The notes: generated by a model not told the origin, from the letters alone. Shown: positions 1 through 15,210, counted from the stretch's first letter. The stretch is 64,000 nt of DNA from Candidatus Absconditabacteria bacterium (GCA_028685875.1 JAQUDD010000001.1:158209-222208), one strand, 5' to 3'. Translations and numbers: made by a program.

Positions 1-1157
1 CTATAAATCCATACTCCAGGAGCAGAAATATTTACGGTGTTTCCATAGTGTGAAAACCAAGCTAGTTTATTTGTACTGTCATGAGCAGCTACACAGATAA
101 TATTTTCGTTGTTTATGTTGAAATTGCATGGATACATTGGTGTTGTCGTATTGTCGTTTCCTCCGTTTCCTGCTGCTGCAATAAATATCCCTCCCGTATC
201 GGTGAATCTTTTGATGGCACCAGATAAGTTTGAGTCATAAGCGGGTCCTCCTCGGCTCGCATTGATGATATGTGCTCCATTGTGCCTAGCAAAATCAATT
301 CCTTTTACAAGGTTTGATGTTAGCATCAGTGAAACGTTTCCTGTGATCGTATATCCTCCCTTGATTGCCATAATTTTTGTAGTAGGATTTACTCCTACTA
401 TTCCTATTTCATTATTCATCATTGCACTAATGGTCCCTGCTATATGTGTTCCATGACTATTGTATGCTGCAACATTCATCTCTCAGGTCTTGTTATAATA
501 GTATGCGAGGTAGGTTGGTAAGGGATCTTTGTTTCTTTCTATTGGACTTACAGTATACTGTATTTCCCCCCCAGATAGGTAAAATCCAGAGAAAAAAAAG
601 CTTGCTCCATGGATACAGTCTCCTCGCACTCCTCCTGATTCGTTTAAGCAACTACTTCCCTCCCGCATTTGTCCACTAAGTTCAGGGTGACGATAGTCTA
701 CTCCCAGATCAATGACTGCAATGATGCTTCCTGTAGTATTTTCTCTTCCGCTAAATAACGCTATCGTCTCTGGTCGTTGTATATTTTCTAATCACCGCAG
801 CTTCCCACTATTGTAATCAGGATCATTAATGTTGAGCATAGGATAATATATATAATTTGGCTGGACATGGGTTACTTTAGGGTCCTGAGAAAGTGTTGTG
901 ATAAGCTCTTCGGTAGTCTCTCATTCTTTCCCGGTAATGAGTACTGTTTTTGTTCCATTTTCTGTAGCGACGACGTCTAAGGTGTTATAATTAAAAATAC
1001 CGGTTGTTCCCATTCCTAGGGTGTTCATAAGTTTGTCATAGCTGCTCTCTTCGTAGCTTACCAAGACCTCACCTTCTATATAATTTTGAGCCAAACTTAC
1101 GGAAAAACCTCCTCCTATTGTACATAGGGCAAGAAAAACTATGTATCTTTTCATGTA
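1..1157 (-). CDS. Secreted subtilisin-like serine protease (S8), 3' end beyond window
   Basis: A secreted peptidase S8 precursor read through three in-frame TGA (Gly) codons and running off the left edge. The start chosen is the ATG at 1157, which begins a signal peptide (MKRYIVFLALC, cleavage near SLAQ); an in-frame ATG at 1205 would add 16 basic residues. A propeptide-like region follows. The catalytic Asp lies in AVIDLGVDYRHPEL (codon at 708-710; the usual DTG is DLG) and the catalytic His in NSHGTHIAG (codon at 453-455). The oxyanion Asn region is recognisable in AAAGNGGND. The catalytic Ser would lie beyond position 1. It is transcribed away from the rRNA locus. It probably degrades extracellular or host protein; the target is unknown. 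Confidence 0.9.
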
Positions 1158-1489
1158 TCTTTTGGGTGTAGCATAATAAAGTCTTATCTTCCGATGTTTT
1201 TTCATCTAAATGATGAGATACAGATTTTTCTTTCTTTATCAAGTTCATTTCTTTTTTTCTTCTCCCTTGTGTTTGTGGTATTTTGGTAGAGCTATTTTAC
1301 CATGAAGTACCCTTTTTCATAAGAAATCCCCTTAGTGACCAAGAGAAAAAAATCTTTGAAAAAGACTTGAAATGAGATGGCGATTATTTATCATGATCCC
1401 TGCAACGTTGGAGAAATGACAGCGTGAGCGAGTGGATGGTATTTAACAATAGTATAATATATTACATAATTTTCGAAAGAAAATAAATC
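1158..1489. promoter_or_regulatory. Divergent region upstream of protease and rRNA; weak rRNA promoter candidate
   Basis: No gene is visible here. A possible sigma70-type promoter for the rRNA operon on the plus strand is TTGAAA (1367-1372), a 16-base spacer and TATCAT (1389-1394). The match is moderate. The stretch also holds the start of the 23S processing stem (from 1446). Confidence 0.3.
1446..1487 (+). other. 23S rRNA processing stem, 5' arm
   Basis: This arm is the near-perfect reverse complement of 4405-4445; the core ATAGTATAATATATTACAT is repeated inverted on the other side of 23S. Such stems bracketing rRNA are normally cut by RNase III. It shows that 23S is released as its own precursor, separate from 5S and 16S. 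Confidence 0.85.
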
Positions 1490-4404
<2,915 letters not shown>

Positions 4405-4410
<6 letters not shown>

Positions 4411-4445
4411 TTCTTTTGAAAATATGTAATATATTATACTATTGT
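4405..4445 (+). other. 23S rRNA processing stem, 3' arm
   Basis: This is the inverted partner of 1446-1487. It directly follows the mature 3' end of 23S and precedes 5S, so 23S is probably excised before 5S is processed. Confidence 0.85.
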
Positions 4446-4530
4446 GAATATCGGAGTTCTTGTCGATTGACTTGTATTTTATAGGGAGAACCTTATATTC
4501 TACTTCAGTCTTTTGGTGTCTTTGGTACAT

Positions 4531-4658
4531 ACAAACGGTGGTACTGATGCGGATAGTGGAAACACCTGTTCCCATTCCGAATACAGCAGTTAAGCATTAT
4601 CCGGTCAATGATACTGGTCCTAGTAGGGCTGGGAAAGTAGATTAGTGCTACCATTTGT
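4531..4658 (+). rRNA. rrf: 5S ribosomal RNA
   Basis: Recognised by the loop and helix blocks CCCATTCCGAATACAGCAGTTAAGC and the 3' GGGAAAGTAGATTAG region, with ACAAACGG/CCATTTGT closing the terminal helix. It lies about 120 bases after 23S and about 70 bases before 16S, on the same strand. The ends are approximate because the terminal helix seems to extend to about 4529 and 4660. Position between 23S and 16S is unusual. Confidence 0.9.
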
Positions 4659-4692
4659 ATGGGCGAGAGTCTATGCAAGAAGTGATCTTTAA

Positions 4693-4707
4693 TAGTACAA
4701 GAAAGAA
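4693..4707 (+). other. 16S rRNA processing stem, 5' arm
   Basis: TAGTACAAGAAAGAA here is perfectly complementary (15 bp) to 6295-6309 downstream of 16S. It is a likely RNase III processing stem that frames 16S alone. Confidence 0.8.
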
Positions 4708-4730
4708 TTAGAGCTAAAGATGTATACTTT

Positions 4731-6225
<1,495 letters not shown>

Positions 6226-6255
6226 CAACTTATAATGACAAAAAAAACAAACCTT

Positions 6256-6309
6256 CTCTCGAGGTTATCGAGAGAGTTGCATCTGATGCTCTTTTTCTTT
6301 CTTGTACTA
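6256..6309 (+). other. Hairpin and 16S processing stem, 3' arm
   Basis: A local hairpin (CTCTCGA-GGTTA-TCGAGAG, 6256-6274) is followed by TTCTTTCTTGTACTA (6295-6309), the exact partner of 4693-4707. Together they form the 3' trailer of the 16S precursor. Confidence 0.75.
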
Positions 6310-6315
6310 GTGAAG

Positions 6316-6353
6316 TAAAAAAATCTGATTCCTTGGTGGAGTCAGATTTTTTA
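6316..6353 (+). terminator. rRNA operon terminator
   Basis: The stem AATCTGA(T)TCC/GGAGTCAGATT is followed by a T run. It lies right after the 16S trailer and, with A runs on the other side, may also stop the minus-strand gene ending at 6384. Confidence 0.8.
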
Positions 6354-6383
6354 CTGTTCTTAATTTATTTTACTTTTTATTTT

Positions 6384-6881
6384 TTAGGTGAAGAATGTTG
6401 GATTGATGATTTTCAATATCACTCCTGCCATCCCTAGGAGAGCTAGTGCTGCTGCTACTTTGAAAATTCGATCTTTTCCTTTTTTAAAGTTTCCACTATC
6501 TACTCCTCCCATGGTCATCATGATTCCTGCAACAATGATGAGAAGAAAAGAAACAATTAGAATAAATGAAGTTGCGATTTGCATAAGTCCACTCATTAAC
6601 TTTTCAAAGGCGTTGAGCTGAGTGACTGTTGTTCAACTACTATTACTCTTTCCCATGGTAATACAATTTCCTATGAAAGGAACGTCTGTGTTTAACTTTA
6701 TTCCACAACAAACATCTTTACATGAATCACAGGTATTCGTTTTTGCATTTCGCTGATAATCAGCCATTTTTTTACATTGATCTTTTGTTGTTCCCTCTCC
6801 TTCGTTTCACTCGGCTAGCGAGATAGATGGTACTATAATGCATCAACATAGTAGAAGTATGAGTAATTTCTTTATTTTCAT
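6384..6881 (-). CDS. Pilin-like (TrbC/VirB2-type) small membrane protein
   Basis: A 165-residue protein read through three in-frame TGA codons; only the last 70 residues are visible under the standard code. The start is the ATG at 6881 (MKIKKLLILLL), which opens a signal peptide ending near ISLA. A short domain with several cysteines (CKKMADYQ, CDSCKDVCCG) follows. Two hydrophobic helices make up the C-terminal half (FILIVSFLLIIVAGIMM and VAAALALLGMAGVIL), joined by a basic loop KKGKDR. This layout matches TrbC/VirB2 pilins and related CPR proteins. A VirD4-like ATPase is encoded at 44025-46502, so a secretion or conjugation-like surface apparatus is possible. The family call rests on architecture only. 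Confidence 0.65.
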
Positions 6882-7046
6882 TACCTAATATGCAAGAGGA
6901 TAAATCTTATTTAAGTATATTCAGATTTTTCTTTTTTTGCAAATTTGGAGAGGTTTTCTTTTATTTTTCTCCTTTTTTCTGTTTTACAAAGTTCTTGCAA
7001 TTATTCTAGATTCTCGTATAGTAAGTGCAGTTTTTAGTTTCTTTGT

Positions 7047-7469
7047 ATGATTATGACCATTGCTGTAAAAAAAACTTCGAGAGGAATATTTATTACCGAT
7101 CGTTTTGTGTTTAACCCTACGGAGATTCAGGTAGGAATCATTAATCTCAAGGCTATTGCAGGTGAAGCAATGGCATATGATAGAAGTCATTTGCTTTGTA
7201 TCGATTTCCCTGGAGATTATGATATTGGTGGGACTTGGATTCAGGCTTTTTTGGGAAAAGGAGATAGGCTTAATTATCTTATCTCTTATCAAGAAGAGGA
7301 AAAAGAATATACATTCTGAATTATTCAGTCCCAAGAAATCCTTGAACTTGATGAGTTTTCTGGTATGGATGTTTGGTTTTTTTATGAGGACTCTATCAAT
7401 AAGAAATTAGATCAAATGGAAATTGATGGTGAAAGAGTAGATTTTGATCATTTACCTTTAGAAGATTAG
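7047..7469 (+). CDS. Hypothetical protein, about 140 residues
   Basis: I do not recognise this family. The reading frame continues through one TGA (Gly, 7317-7319) into an acidic tail ending HLPLED and TAG. It begins MIMTIAVKKTSRGIFITDRF; the ATG at 7053 is an equally possible start. There is no signal peptide or membrane segment. The mixed beta-like pattern in the first half and acidic second half suggest a small soluble cytoplasmic protein. It lies 21 bases upstream of a lipoprotein gene on the same strand and may be co-transcribed with it. Confidence 0.7.
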
Positions 7470-7490
7470 TTTTATTTTGTCTTATTTTTC

Positions 7491-8786
7491 ATGAAAAGAA
7501 TATCGTTTTTTGGAATAGTGGCTTTTAGTTTGATTCTTACTGCTTGTGGGAAGAATGGAGAACTTAGCTTTGAGGAGGCGAGGGATATTTCTCTCAATTC
7601 TGCTACGTATTTTACTGATCTTTTATTTGCATCAGAAGGGGCAAGAGAGCAAAATTTAGCTTTAGCTACTAGTTTTTCTTCTGATGATGCTTCTTATTTT
7701 GATGTGGATGTTTCTCTGTTTTCTCAGCAGGATTTGGCAGCAGAAACTTCAAAATATCTTATAGATTTTGTTTTAGGAGGGAGTTTAGATGCAGTGGATG
7801 TTCAGACTTCTGGATTAGTTGAACTTTTATTGGATCCGGAAACTGTATATCTTAATGTGGCACAATTGGGTGTGGATAGCAGTGACCCTTCCATGGCTAT
7901 GCTTTCTATGATGCTTTGAGGGATTCAAGGGAAATGGTTGTCTTTTCCGTTCTCTGGACAGGTAGGTACCTTATCCGGGGTAAATGATTATCTTTCTTCT
8001 CTTTCTGAATTCAATATTCAACAAAAGGATCTCTATATTCCTTTAGCATATGCTCCTTATGAAGGGAAGTTTGCACAATTTCATGGATATCCTGCGCATA
8101 AATTTGCTTTTGATCAGCTTGCTTTACAGGAAACCGTGAATCTTGTGATAGAAGAGATTTCGAGGATAGAACAAGAAACGTTGCTTTCTTTGGAAGATGC
8201 TACTCTTTCTGGAGAGGAACTTACTTCTTCTTTGGTAAGTGGTGATATTCAGATCCCTGAAATAGAGGGATATTTTGTAGTACTCGATTCAGATACGGTT
8301 GTTCTTGTGATGGATGAGTTTTCTGTCTTTGTTAAGGATGTAGAAGTAAACAGTTCGTATCGATATGGTGGAGGAGAGGGTTTTTTTATGGAAGTTTTTG
8401 ATTCTGAGAATGATTCTACCGTTTTGACTCTTACTTTTCAACCTAGCAAGAGGAAAGGTTATGAACTTTCTCTTGTATTGGAGAATACTCTTTCTCTTCA
8501 GGGGACTGTAGACTTTAGTCCAAAGAAGTCAGCCTTTTCTTTGTCTTTTGATCTAGTATTAGAGCTTATGGCTGTAGATGAGCTTGGACAGGAAAATTTT
8601 TCTTTCCCTTTGAAAGGTTCCTGGGAGTATAAAACGATTAAGTCTTTCTCTTTTGAGAAGCCGACTGATGTATTGGATGTGAGTGAGATGATGGCTGGTT
8701 TAGCAGGAGTTGGTGATTTTGGCTATGAGGATGAGCTCTCTGCGGATTATGGAGATTTAGATCTCTCTTATGAGGAGTTAGAATAA
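7491..8786 (+). CDS. Putative lipoprotein, 431 residues
   Basis: A secreted lipoprotein of unknown function. It starts MKRISFFGIVAFSLILTACG with a clear lipobox (LTAC), so the mature protein should be anchored at Cys19. One in-frame TGA (7917-7919) is read as Gly; without that the gene would look split in two. The rest is rich in acidic and Ser/Thr residues with alternating hydrophobic patterns typical of beta-sheet and has a very acidic C-terminus. A strong terminator follows at 8800-8832. A decayed copy of its 3' end and terminator seems to occur near 10230-10293. Confidence 0.8.
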
Positions 8787-8799
8787 CCTGTTTAGTATA

Positions 8800-8832
8800 C
8801 GAAAAATCAGAGTTGAGGCTCTGATTTTTTTA
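8800..8832 (+). terminator. Intrinsic terminator
   Basis: AAATCAGAG and CTCTGATTT form the stem, followed by a T run, 14 bases after the lipoprotein stop codon. Confidence 0.85.
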
Positions 8833-8889
8833 TGATTTAATGCGGAAGGTATGGTATTGGATCAGTATGTATTTTGCAATCAATCCCTT

Positions 8890-9094
8890 CCCTATCTTGG
8901 ATCTCATCCAAGTTGTTGAGTGAGGGTATCTTGAACATCCACTTTGTTTTGCTATTCCCTTAGTTGTTGAGTATTCCTGATGTCTATTTGAGATTTTTCT
9001 TTTCGTAATTTCTCTGGGAGCTTCTTTCCTTGTTTTTTAAGTGTTAATACTACATGGTTGTTGCTCTTAAGATGGAGACGAACAAAATGTTTTA
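8890..9094 (-). pseudogene. Possible coding remnant
   Basis: On the minus strand a frame without a start codon reads as a basic, protein-like segment (for example SNNHVVLTLKKQGKKLPEKL). It hits TAG and then continues with plausible coding sequence (VDVQDTLTQQLGGDPR) to a second TAG. That looks like a decayed 3' end of a gene. The family is not recognised and the evidence is weak. Nothing else is seen in the 8833-9102 gap. Confidence 0.25.
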
Positions 9095-9102
9095 TGAAGT
9101 TA

Positions 9103-9137
9103 ATAAAAAAAGATTGCTAAAGATATTTAGCAATCCT
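9103..9137 (-). terminator. Terminator of the 9155-9937 gene
   Basis: GATTGCTAAA/TTTAGCAATC stem with a T run in the minus-strand direction, just past the stop at 9155. Confidence 0.8.
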
Positions 9138-9154
9138 ATTAATAAGAGACATAC

Positions 9155-9937
9155 CTAGTATGGTTTTATAGTCTCAACTACCGTTTCAGTAAATTCTTCG
9201 ACGATGACCGTAAAATTATCCTGTCCATCTGTATTATCTACAGAAGCGTCAATAATAAATTGGTATACCTTATTGGCCTCTATTGCCCGGTTGATCTCGA
9301 TGTGATTCGAGCTATATCCAGGTATCTGAACAGGAACGGTACTGTTTACAGTCGTATTCCTAATATACAGAAGGTACCATTCATTGTTGTGTACCAGGCC
9401 GTAAAATTGCCCCGTCCCATAAAATTTAGGAGCACCGGTAACCCATTCATTATTCAAAACCATTATGGCCGAGTAGGGATTCTTTACAGTAACCTCGCCT
9501 GCAACAACAACGGAGTAATTGATAGTATTCTTTCCGTAGAAATATAATGTGTTGGTTGACTGAGGTAATTGCCCTATGGCATCGGTCCACGTATACCATG
9601 CTCCTTCTTTTTCGTAATTAGTCACGTATACTGTGTAATCCAATTTAGGAATGGTAATGGTGTTATTTCCAGGGCTGACCGTCAATGTCACCACTAATTG
9701 GCCCTGGGTATACTCGCCCTTGTTTTCATTGCTAATGAAGTACGCGGTGTAGGATGATGGGTATACATGCTGATACTCCGTCGTTGAACTTCTCATCAAA
9801 TTTTCATTCACTTTGATTATCGATTTCATGTCCAACTGAACGGTTACATTTTCGATTTCAATGTACTCGTAATAATTTTTTGTGCACGATGTCAACGCGA
9901 TAGCGAAGACGGCTAAAACTGCTAAGATTTTTCTCAT
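9155..9937 (-). CDS. Bacteroidota-like lipoprotein, probably acquired by transfer
   Basis: A 260-residue lipoprotein with the signal sequence MRKILAVLAVFAIALTSCTK and lipobox LTSC. The mature part is rich in Tyr, Asn and Thr with repeated beta-strand patterns, like many Bacteroidota surface lipoproteins. Codon choice differs visibly from neighbours, with more C/G-ending codons such as ACC, GTC, GTA and GCC. No TGA is used for any of its roughly fourteen glycines. The start context (ACAAAGAAAA before ATG) is A-rich, as is common in Bacteroidota. It has its own terminator and is flanked by decayed sequence. No specific function is assigned. Confidence 0.8.
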   Translation of the reverse strand: MRKILAVLAVFAIALTSCTKNYYEYIEIENVTVQLDMKSIIKVNENLMRSSTTEYQHVYPSSYTAYFISNENKGEYTQGQLVVTLTVSPGNNTITIPKLDYTVYVTNYEKEGAWYTWTDAIGQLPQSTNTLYFYGKNTINYSVVVAGEVTVKNPYSAIMVLNNEWVTGAPKFYGTGQFYGLVHNNEWYLLYIRNTTVNSTVPVQIPGYSSNHIEINRAIEANKVYQFIIDASVDNTDGQDNFTVIVEEFTETVVETIKPY

Positions 9938-10261
9938 TTTTCTTTGTTTTTATGTGTTTATTGCTTACTTTTTTGTTTAACGTCTGTTTTTCAGCTTATT
10001 CAGACCTTTTATCTTTTTGTTTATTTTATCTCCTTTTTTATTTTTTTATTTGAGTATATATATCTTTTGACTTTAATAAGTCAAATGATTTTTTAGAAAT
10101 CTGCTTATGGGGATCTTGTAGTATTATTCCTGTGTGTATAATGAGTTATCCACTATTTATGAAGCAGAATGTATAGATTTTCTTATGCGGCTAATCCTGA
10201 GTATTCTATCACACTTTCTTTTGGTCCTAATTTAGGAGTTAGGATAAAATATTCGGCATAC
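9938..10261. other. Gap with decayed lipoprotein 3' end
   Basis: No intact gene is seen. The stretch near 10230 (GGAGTTAGGATAA and the bases after it) resembles the 3' end of the 7491-8786 lipoprotein gene (GGAGTTAGAATAA), and the terminators that follow are also alike. A 44-codon frame from 10170 is not convincing as a gene. Confidence 0.35.
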
Positions 10262-10293
10262 AGAAAATCAGAGTGGTGGCTCTGATTTTTTTG
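10262..10293 (-). terminator. Bidirectional terminator after the giant gene
   Basis: AAATCAGAG/CTCTGATTT stem with A and T runs on both sides. In the minus direction it lies 12 bases after the stop of the 10305-15011 gene. Confidence 0.75.
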
Positions 10294-10304
10294 TTTAGAA
10301 TAAT

Positions 10305-13300
10305 TTATCCTGTTGCTCTATATTCTTGTTGACTTGAATTATTATGTAGTTTGATCCTGTTTTTATTTGAGGAAACAAATTGAGGGTCTTTTGATATTCA
10401 TGTACTTCCTGTTAATCTATGTTTGTCTGGTAAAGCACGATGTCTTTTAAGTTGTCTTTCAATGTCTATCATACTTGCATTTACAAACTCTGAACTACGA
10501 TATAATTGTTTTTTGTAACTTCGTTCTTCTTTACCCATGTTTTCCGGTCTTGTATCATCCTCTTCATCATGATCCTCTTCTCCAAATTCTCCAAAGATAT
10601 TACTTTTCCCCGCCATTTGCACCAGATCATATTCTTTGTTATTAACTAGAAGACCAGCTTCTACTGATGTATAATCAGCTCCCTTAAATGTTTCGGAAAT
10701 AAAATCATCTTTTACTATTTTATCTAAATTCTCTAAAAACTTTTCATAAAAACTTTCTAATACATTATCTAGTTCTGGTGGAGGGAGCCCATTCCCATTT
10801 GCTAATACTTGTCCCTTTATTGCGTACCAGGACGCCTGTTTCCAATCGTCATTGTTTACTTCTCAAGATTTGAATTTGAGGTTTTCTGTTGTCCCATCTT
10901 TCCTTTTCTTTTTAAACGTTGGTAGTTCTATAGCAACAGGTCATCATTGCTTCTTTATTTCAGTTTTATATCTATGAGCCGTTTTTAATAATTTTACTAG
11001 AAGTTCTTTATCAATGTTTGGAAATCGATTGAGGTATTGTGTCATAGCTGTTTCTACATTACTTGATTTTAGGTCTGTATTTACTTTATTCCAGAATCCT
11101 CTCGCGGCCTCTACTTTATTTGGGTCATCTGGATAACTGAATTCTCCATACTGGTATTTCATTCTTTTTTCTACAATACTTTTGGACGCTAATAGTCCTA
11201 CATCATTTGCTAGATTATCGTTATCTAAAATATCCTTATCTGTTTCCTCCATACTGGAATCAAAAAGTTTTTTCTGAAATTTCTCTATGGTTTTATTGTC
11301 TTTCCCCTCTTTTGATCGATCTTGTGTTGCAAGTTCTCCTCCTGGGGAACAAAACTTTTCAAAATCTTCATAATTTGTCCCTTGATTCCACCACTTCCCT
11401 ATAGCCTTGTTAAGAATCCCTATTTGTGTATTTTTAGATGTTGGGTTAAAATTATCCAAAGTATACGGAGAACTTATTTTCTCCTCCTTTTTTAGTTTTT
11501 TGATATCATCATCCTCCTCCAAAATCTGATTTATTTCTCTTTCGAAGTTTCCTTTTGTAATTTCATTTAGTAAAGCTTTTGTGTATTCTGGGTGTTTAAA
11601 ATTTTTTGCTAGAAATCCTGGAGCAAAGTTAAAACTTTTTGCCATAGTATAAAATCGTTTATGTGTTGCCTTGTCTCCATAAGTATTAAGTGCTCCACTT
11701 ACTAATACGCTAATCATACATTGTTTAAATACTTTTTTTTGTCCATCAGTTTCTGCTAGCGTCCCCATCTTTTTAAGATTTGCCATGGCAACCACAAATC
11801 TTCCTGATTTTATTTTGTCAAAATCATTTTTCGCCACGTCAAAATTATCGTGATTAATCTTTCCATATGCTTCTTCTATTGCATTTTTATTGTTCCAACT
11901 ACTTCGTGCATCCTGTAATTCTCCGGCAAATTTTCCAGAGAGTCTATTTTTAGAAGGATTATCAATATAACCAGGTTTCCCATCGGGATATTTTCCTCTA
12001 CTTTCAATAGATCCAAATGACCGTTGTTGTCCTCAAGGGATCCCATTTATGGTATTTGTGATGTAAAGCATTTCACATTTTGATAGGAGATCTATGAGTT
12101 GATCTTCATTGTCTGGTTCATCATTGAGTTTTGTTAGGAGTTGTTGTTTTTGTTTAATGAAATTATCATAGTGTTCTTTTCCTAAGAGTTTCTTTACCCA
12201 GAGTCCACTGTTTTCGTATTCACTGAGTGTTCTATAGGGACTTTTTCCTGCCTTGATATTTACGAGAAGTAAGGCTGCTGCTCTATAGAGTTCAGGTGGT
12301 TCAAATCCCTCATCATTCTCTGTAAGGAATTGTCTATAACTTTTCCCTCCAAACAATGTATGTACAAAATCAGGACTTTCCTCAAACATATCGGCAAATC
12401 TTGGGTCAGCTTCGATGATTTTTTTCCAATATTCAATCTTTTTTCGGATATTATTATCTTTTTCGTTGAAGCGTTCCATTTGAAGTCCTCCTATTGAGTC
12501 TCTAACTGATGGAATCCATCCAAGGGTTTTTGATACTATGTTGTAAAGACCAGCGTCGTCAATTAATCGGTCATTAAATCTTTCTTCTTGATCTTTCTGA
12601 TATGCGCTGAATTTATCGCTAATCTTCTTTCGCTCTCCTTTAAATACATTTTTGATTGTCCCAAAACTAGCTCGAAACCGGTTTCTGTTTTTTTTATTGT
12701 AGATGGTTTTTGCTTTTTCATCATTCCTTTCCTGGGCTTCTTCTGCTTCAGATTTTTTTTGGGCCTTGAGTTTTTTATCAGCAATAAAGAGCAAAAAGTT
12801 ATTATAATCTAATTCTTTTGATCGTTTTTTATATTTTTTATCTCCCTTTTCTTTCCCATCCATGAAACCACCACATTCTACCTTGAATGTTTTTTTCCCT
12901 GGAGAATACTCTACTTTATAAATGATGTTTTGTTTGCTTGGTTTCCCTCCATCGTAACTTAAATCTTGATATCAAAAGTATTGAACTACTTCTTTTTCTC
13001 CTTTCCCCCCTTCTTCATTTGCAAACTCATTTAACCATCCCTTTTTCCCATCATCTCGTTTTAGCGCATCAAAGGCTGAAAGACCTTTTCATAGAAATCC
13101 CACCTCTTTTAATTTTTTAAGATGATCACCAGGGTTGTTTGAGTCTTTTGGGTCTGGAAGTTTAAGAAGGGTTCCAATTTTCTTGAGACGGGCTAAAGAT
13201 TCTGGATTAAGAGGAAATTTTTTTTTGTTCCCTTCAAGAGTAGGTAGTGAAAGCGCAGATCCTTTAAATCTTACTTCAAATCGTCCCTCCTCTTCATTAA

Positions 13301-15011
13301 CTTCTTCAATATTTAGTTCTGCCCAATCTTGTGCTCCTACTTCAAAAGGAGGTAGTCCAGATCCCCCTAATGCAAGCATTAACTTTGTTCCACGGCGGAG
13401 TCAAGGATATTTTTCCTTTCCGTCTTTAGAAAATTTGTATCCTTCTACTTTTTCCCATGCTTCATAAAATTCATTTTTTTGAGTTTCATCGTTTTCGTTA
13501 TTTTTGCTTGTAGGTATAGTTTCTTTTAATTGTTTTTCATGCTGCGTAGTCTCTATTTTTTCCATTCCATAAGCCCCAAGGAGGAGACTGATGAATTTCC
13601 CAATTTTTTCTCCTTCAAGTGTTGCTTTTCAGTTTTGTATTACCTCTCCTTCTTCATTCCCAATCCCATTTTGTTTAATCATCTCTATTATAACTTTTTT
13701 ATTATTTTCTGAAAATTCTCCTCAAATTCCATCAATATCAATTTCAAATTCAAAGGGAAAATTATCTTTTTCTCGATTTTCTAGTTTCTTGTATTTGGGA
13801 TTGGCTCCAGACTTTAACTTTTTATTTACAGGGATAGTCATCCCTGCAATATTAATTTCTTTTTTTGTTGGATCTAGGAGGTCTTTCAAAAATTGTTTTA
13901 AATTTTCTTGTCCTCCGATTAGGTATTCTGCTAATCCATTTTCTATAGCTACTTCAGTTCTTTGTTCTAATGTGAGATTGAAAAAGATTTGTAATTGTTC
14001 TTCAGTTAGTTTGCTATAGTCAAAGTTATTCTCCCACAATATTTGTAAAACCTGAGCAAGATCCTCATCAGATTCTTCTATTTTTCTTCTGTATGCTTGT
14101 CGATAGGCTTCCTCAATTTGTTGCTCTATCATTTTCTTTTCTTCAAATCCCTTCGCCTTAATAAGACTCTTTTCTAGGTCTTTTAAGGTATTGTCTAATC
14201 CCTCATTTTCTTCTCTAAGTTCTCTGGGTTTATAGGGGAACTTTTTGGTTATAGAGCCTAGAATTGGGAATGTATTCCCAATAGACTCGCTGATGTTTTT
14301 TTCTGTTTCCATTAGTGTTTCTCCGTATTTTTGTAGTCCTGATGTCATTTCGCGAGAAACTAGAACATCCATTGCCTTTTTAAGTTCAGGATCTGAAAGA
14401 TTATTAATCTTTTTTTCGTCAATTTTTCCTTCTTTCTTTAGAAAGTCTATAATGGCTTGATTATTAACACTAATATTTTCAATTTTTATATTTCCTATTT
14501 CTTTTTCATATTCGTTTAAAAAATATTTAATTTCTCCACATATGTGTATTAGGTCATCTTTTTTTCTTATTCTACTTTTTAGTTCTTCGTTTAATTTTGT
14601 AGGTAATAGGATATTCATTTTGTTTAAGAAAATTTTACAGAGATATTTTTCGATTTCCTTCCCTATTTCTCAGCAGTTTTGTAAATCATCTGATATTGCT
14701 TGTACAGAAAATGTCCCTTCTCCTTCAAGTAAGCTTTTGAGTGAAAGTTCTTCTTTTTTGATATGGTCAAATTTAATCTTTCCCCCTCTTTTTTCTAATT
14801 CTTCTTCTATAGCTGTTAGTAGCCCTCTTCCTTCCGAAAATTCTAGAGTAGAAAGAAAATTAGAAAAACTTTCTCTATGAGGTTGTTGCATAAAATTATT
14901 TACTAGAGCATTAAGAATACTTTGGGCTTCTGTATCTTTTGCTAGTTTATCACGAACACTTAGCAGTTTCTTTTGATCTTCTTCATTTAGCCCGTCATAG
15001 AGGTTTACCAT
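10305..15011 (-). CDS. Giant protein of unknown function, 1568 residues
   Basis: One continuous frame from ATG at 15011 to TAA at 10305-10307, interrupted only by about eleven TGA codons, two of them adjacent at 10941-10946. I checked the frame through several TGA-bounded gaps and found no TAA or TAG. Under the standard code it would look like six separate genes. There is no signal peptide or membrane span. The protein is very rich in Lys, Glu, Asn and Asp, with long helical or coiled-coil-like stretches in the first 450 residues. A more globular region follows (GGSGLPPFEVGAQDW), then a highly charged block (about residue 720-800) and an acidic patch near the C-terminus (EEDHDEEDDTRPE). No catalytic motif or known domain is recognised. 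It is flanked by terminators and has no operon partner. It could be a large structural or effector protein. Confidence 0.85.
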
Positions 15012-15210
15012 AATTTCTCTTTCTTGGAGATAAATACCTTATTGTAAGTATATCTAAATTCTTCTAAAAGTTCTAAATTTTATATATTAAGTTCTTTTCT
15101 TACTCTTCCCTTTTTTGTTATTTATTATAAAGTATGCCATTTATTAACATAACATTACTTTTTGTAATGTCAAGTCTTTTTTGTCTTGGTACTCTTTGCT
15201 TTTCTCAAGT
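15012..15210. other. AT-rich gap before the giant gene
   Basis: No gene is seen. It should hold the promoter of the giant minus-strand gene, but no confident -35/-10 pair was identified. Confidence 0.4.

Noticed and set aside
7491-8786. Frameshift or nonsense mutations breaking many genes
   Set aside because: Every break is an in-frame TGA at a position that is glycine in conserved families; the frame itself is intact. Recoding explains all cases without errors.
10170-10310. 44-codon plus-strand ORF (MYRFSYAANPEY...)
   Set aside because: It runs through a terminator and resembles a decayed 3' end of the nearby lipoprotein locus more than a gene.
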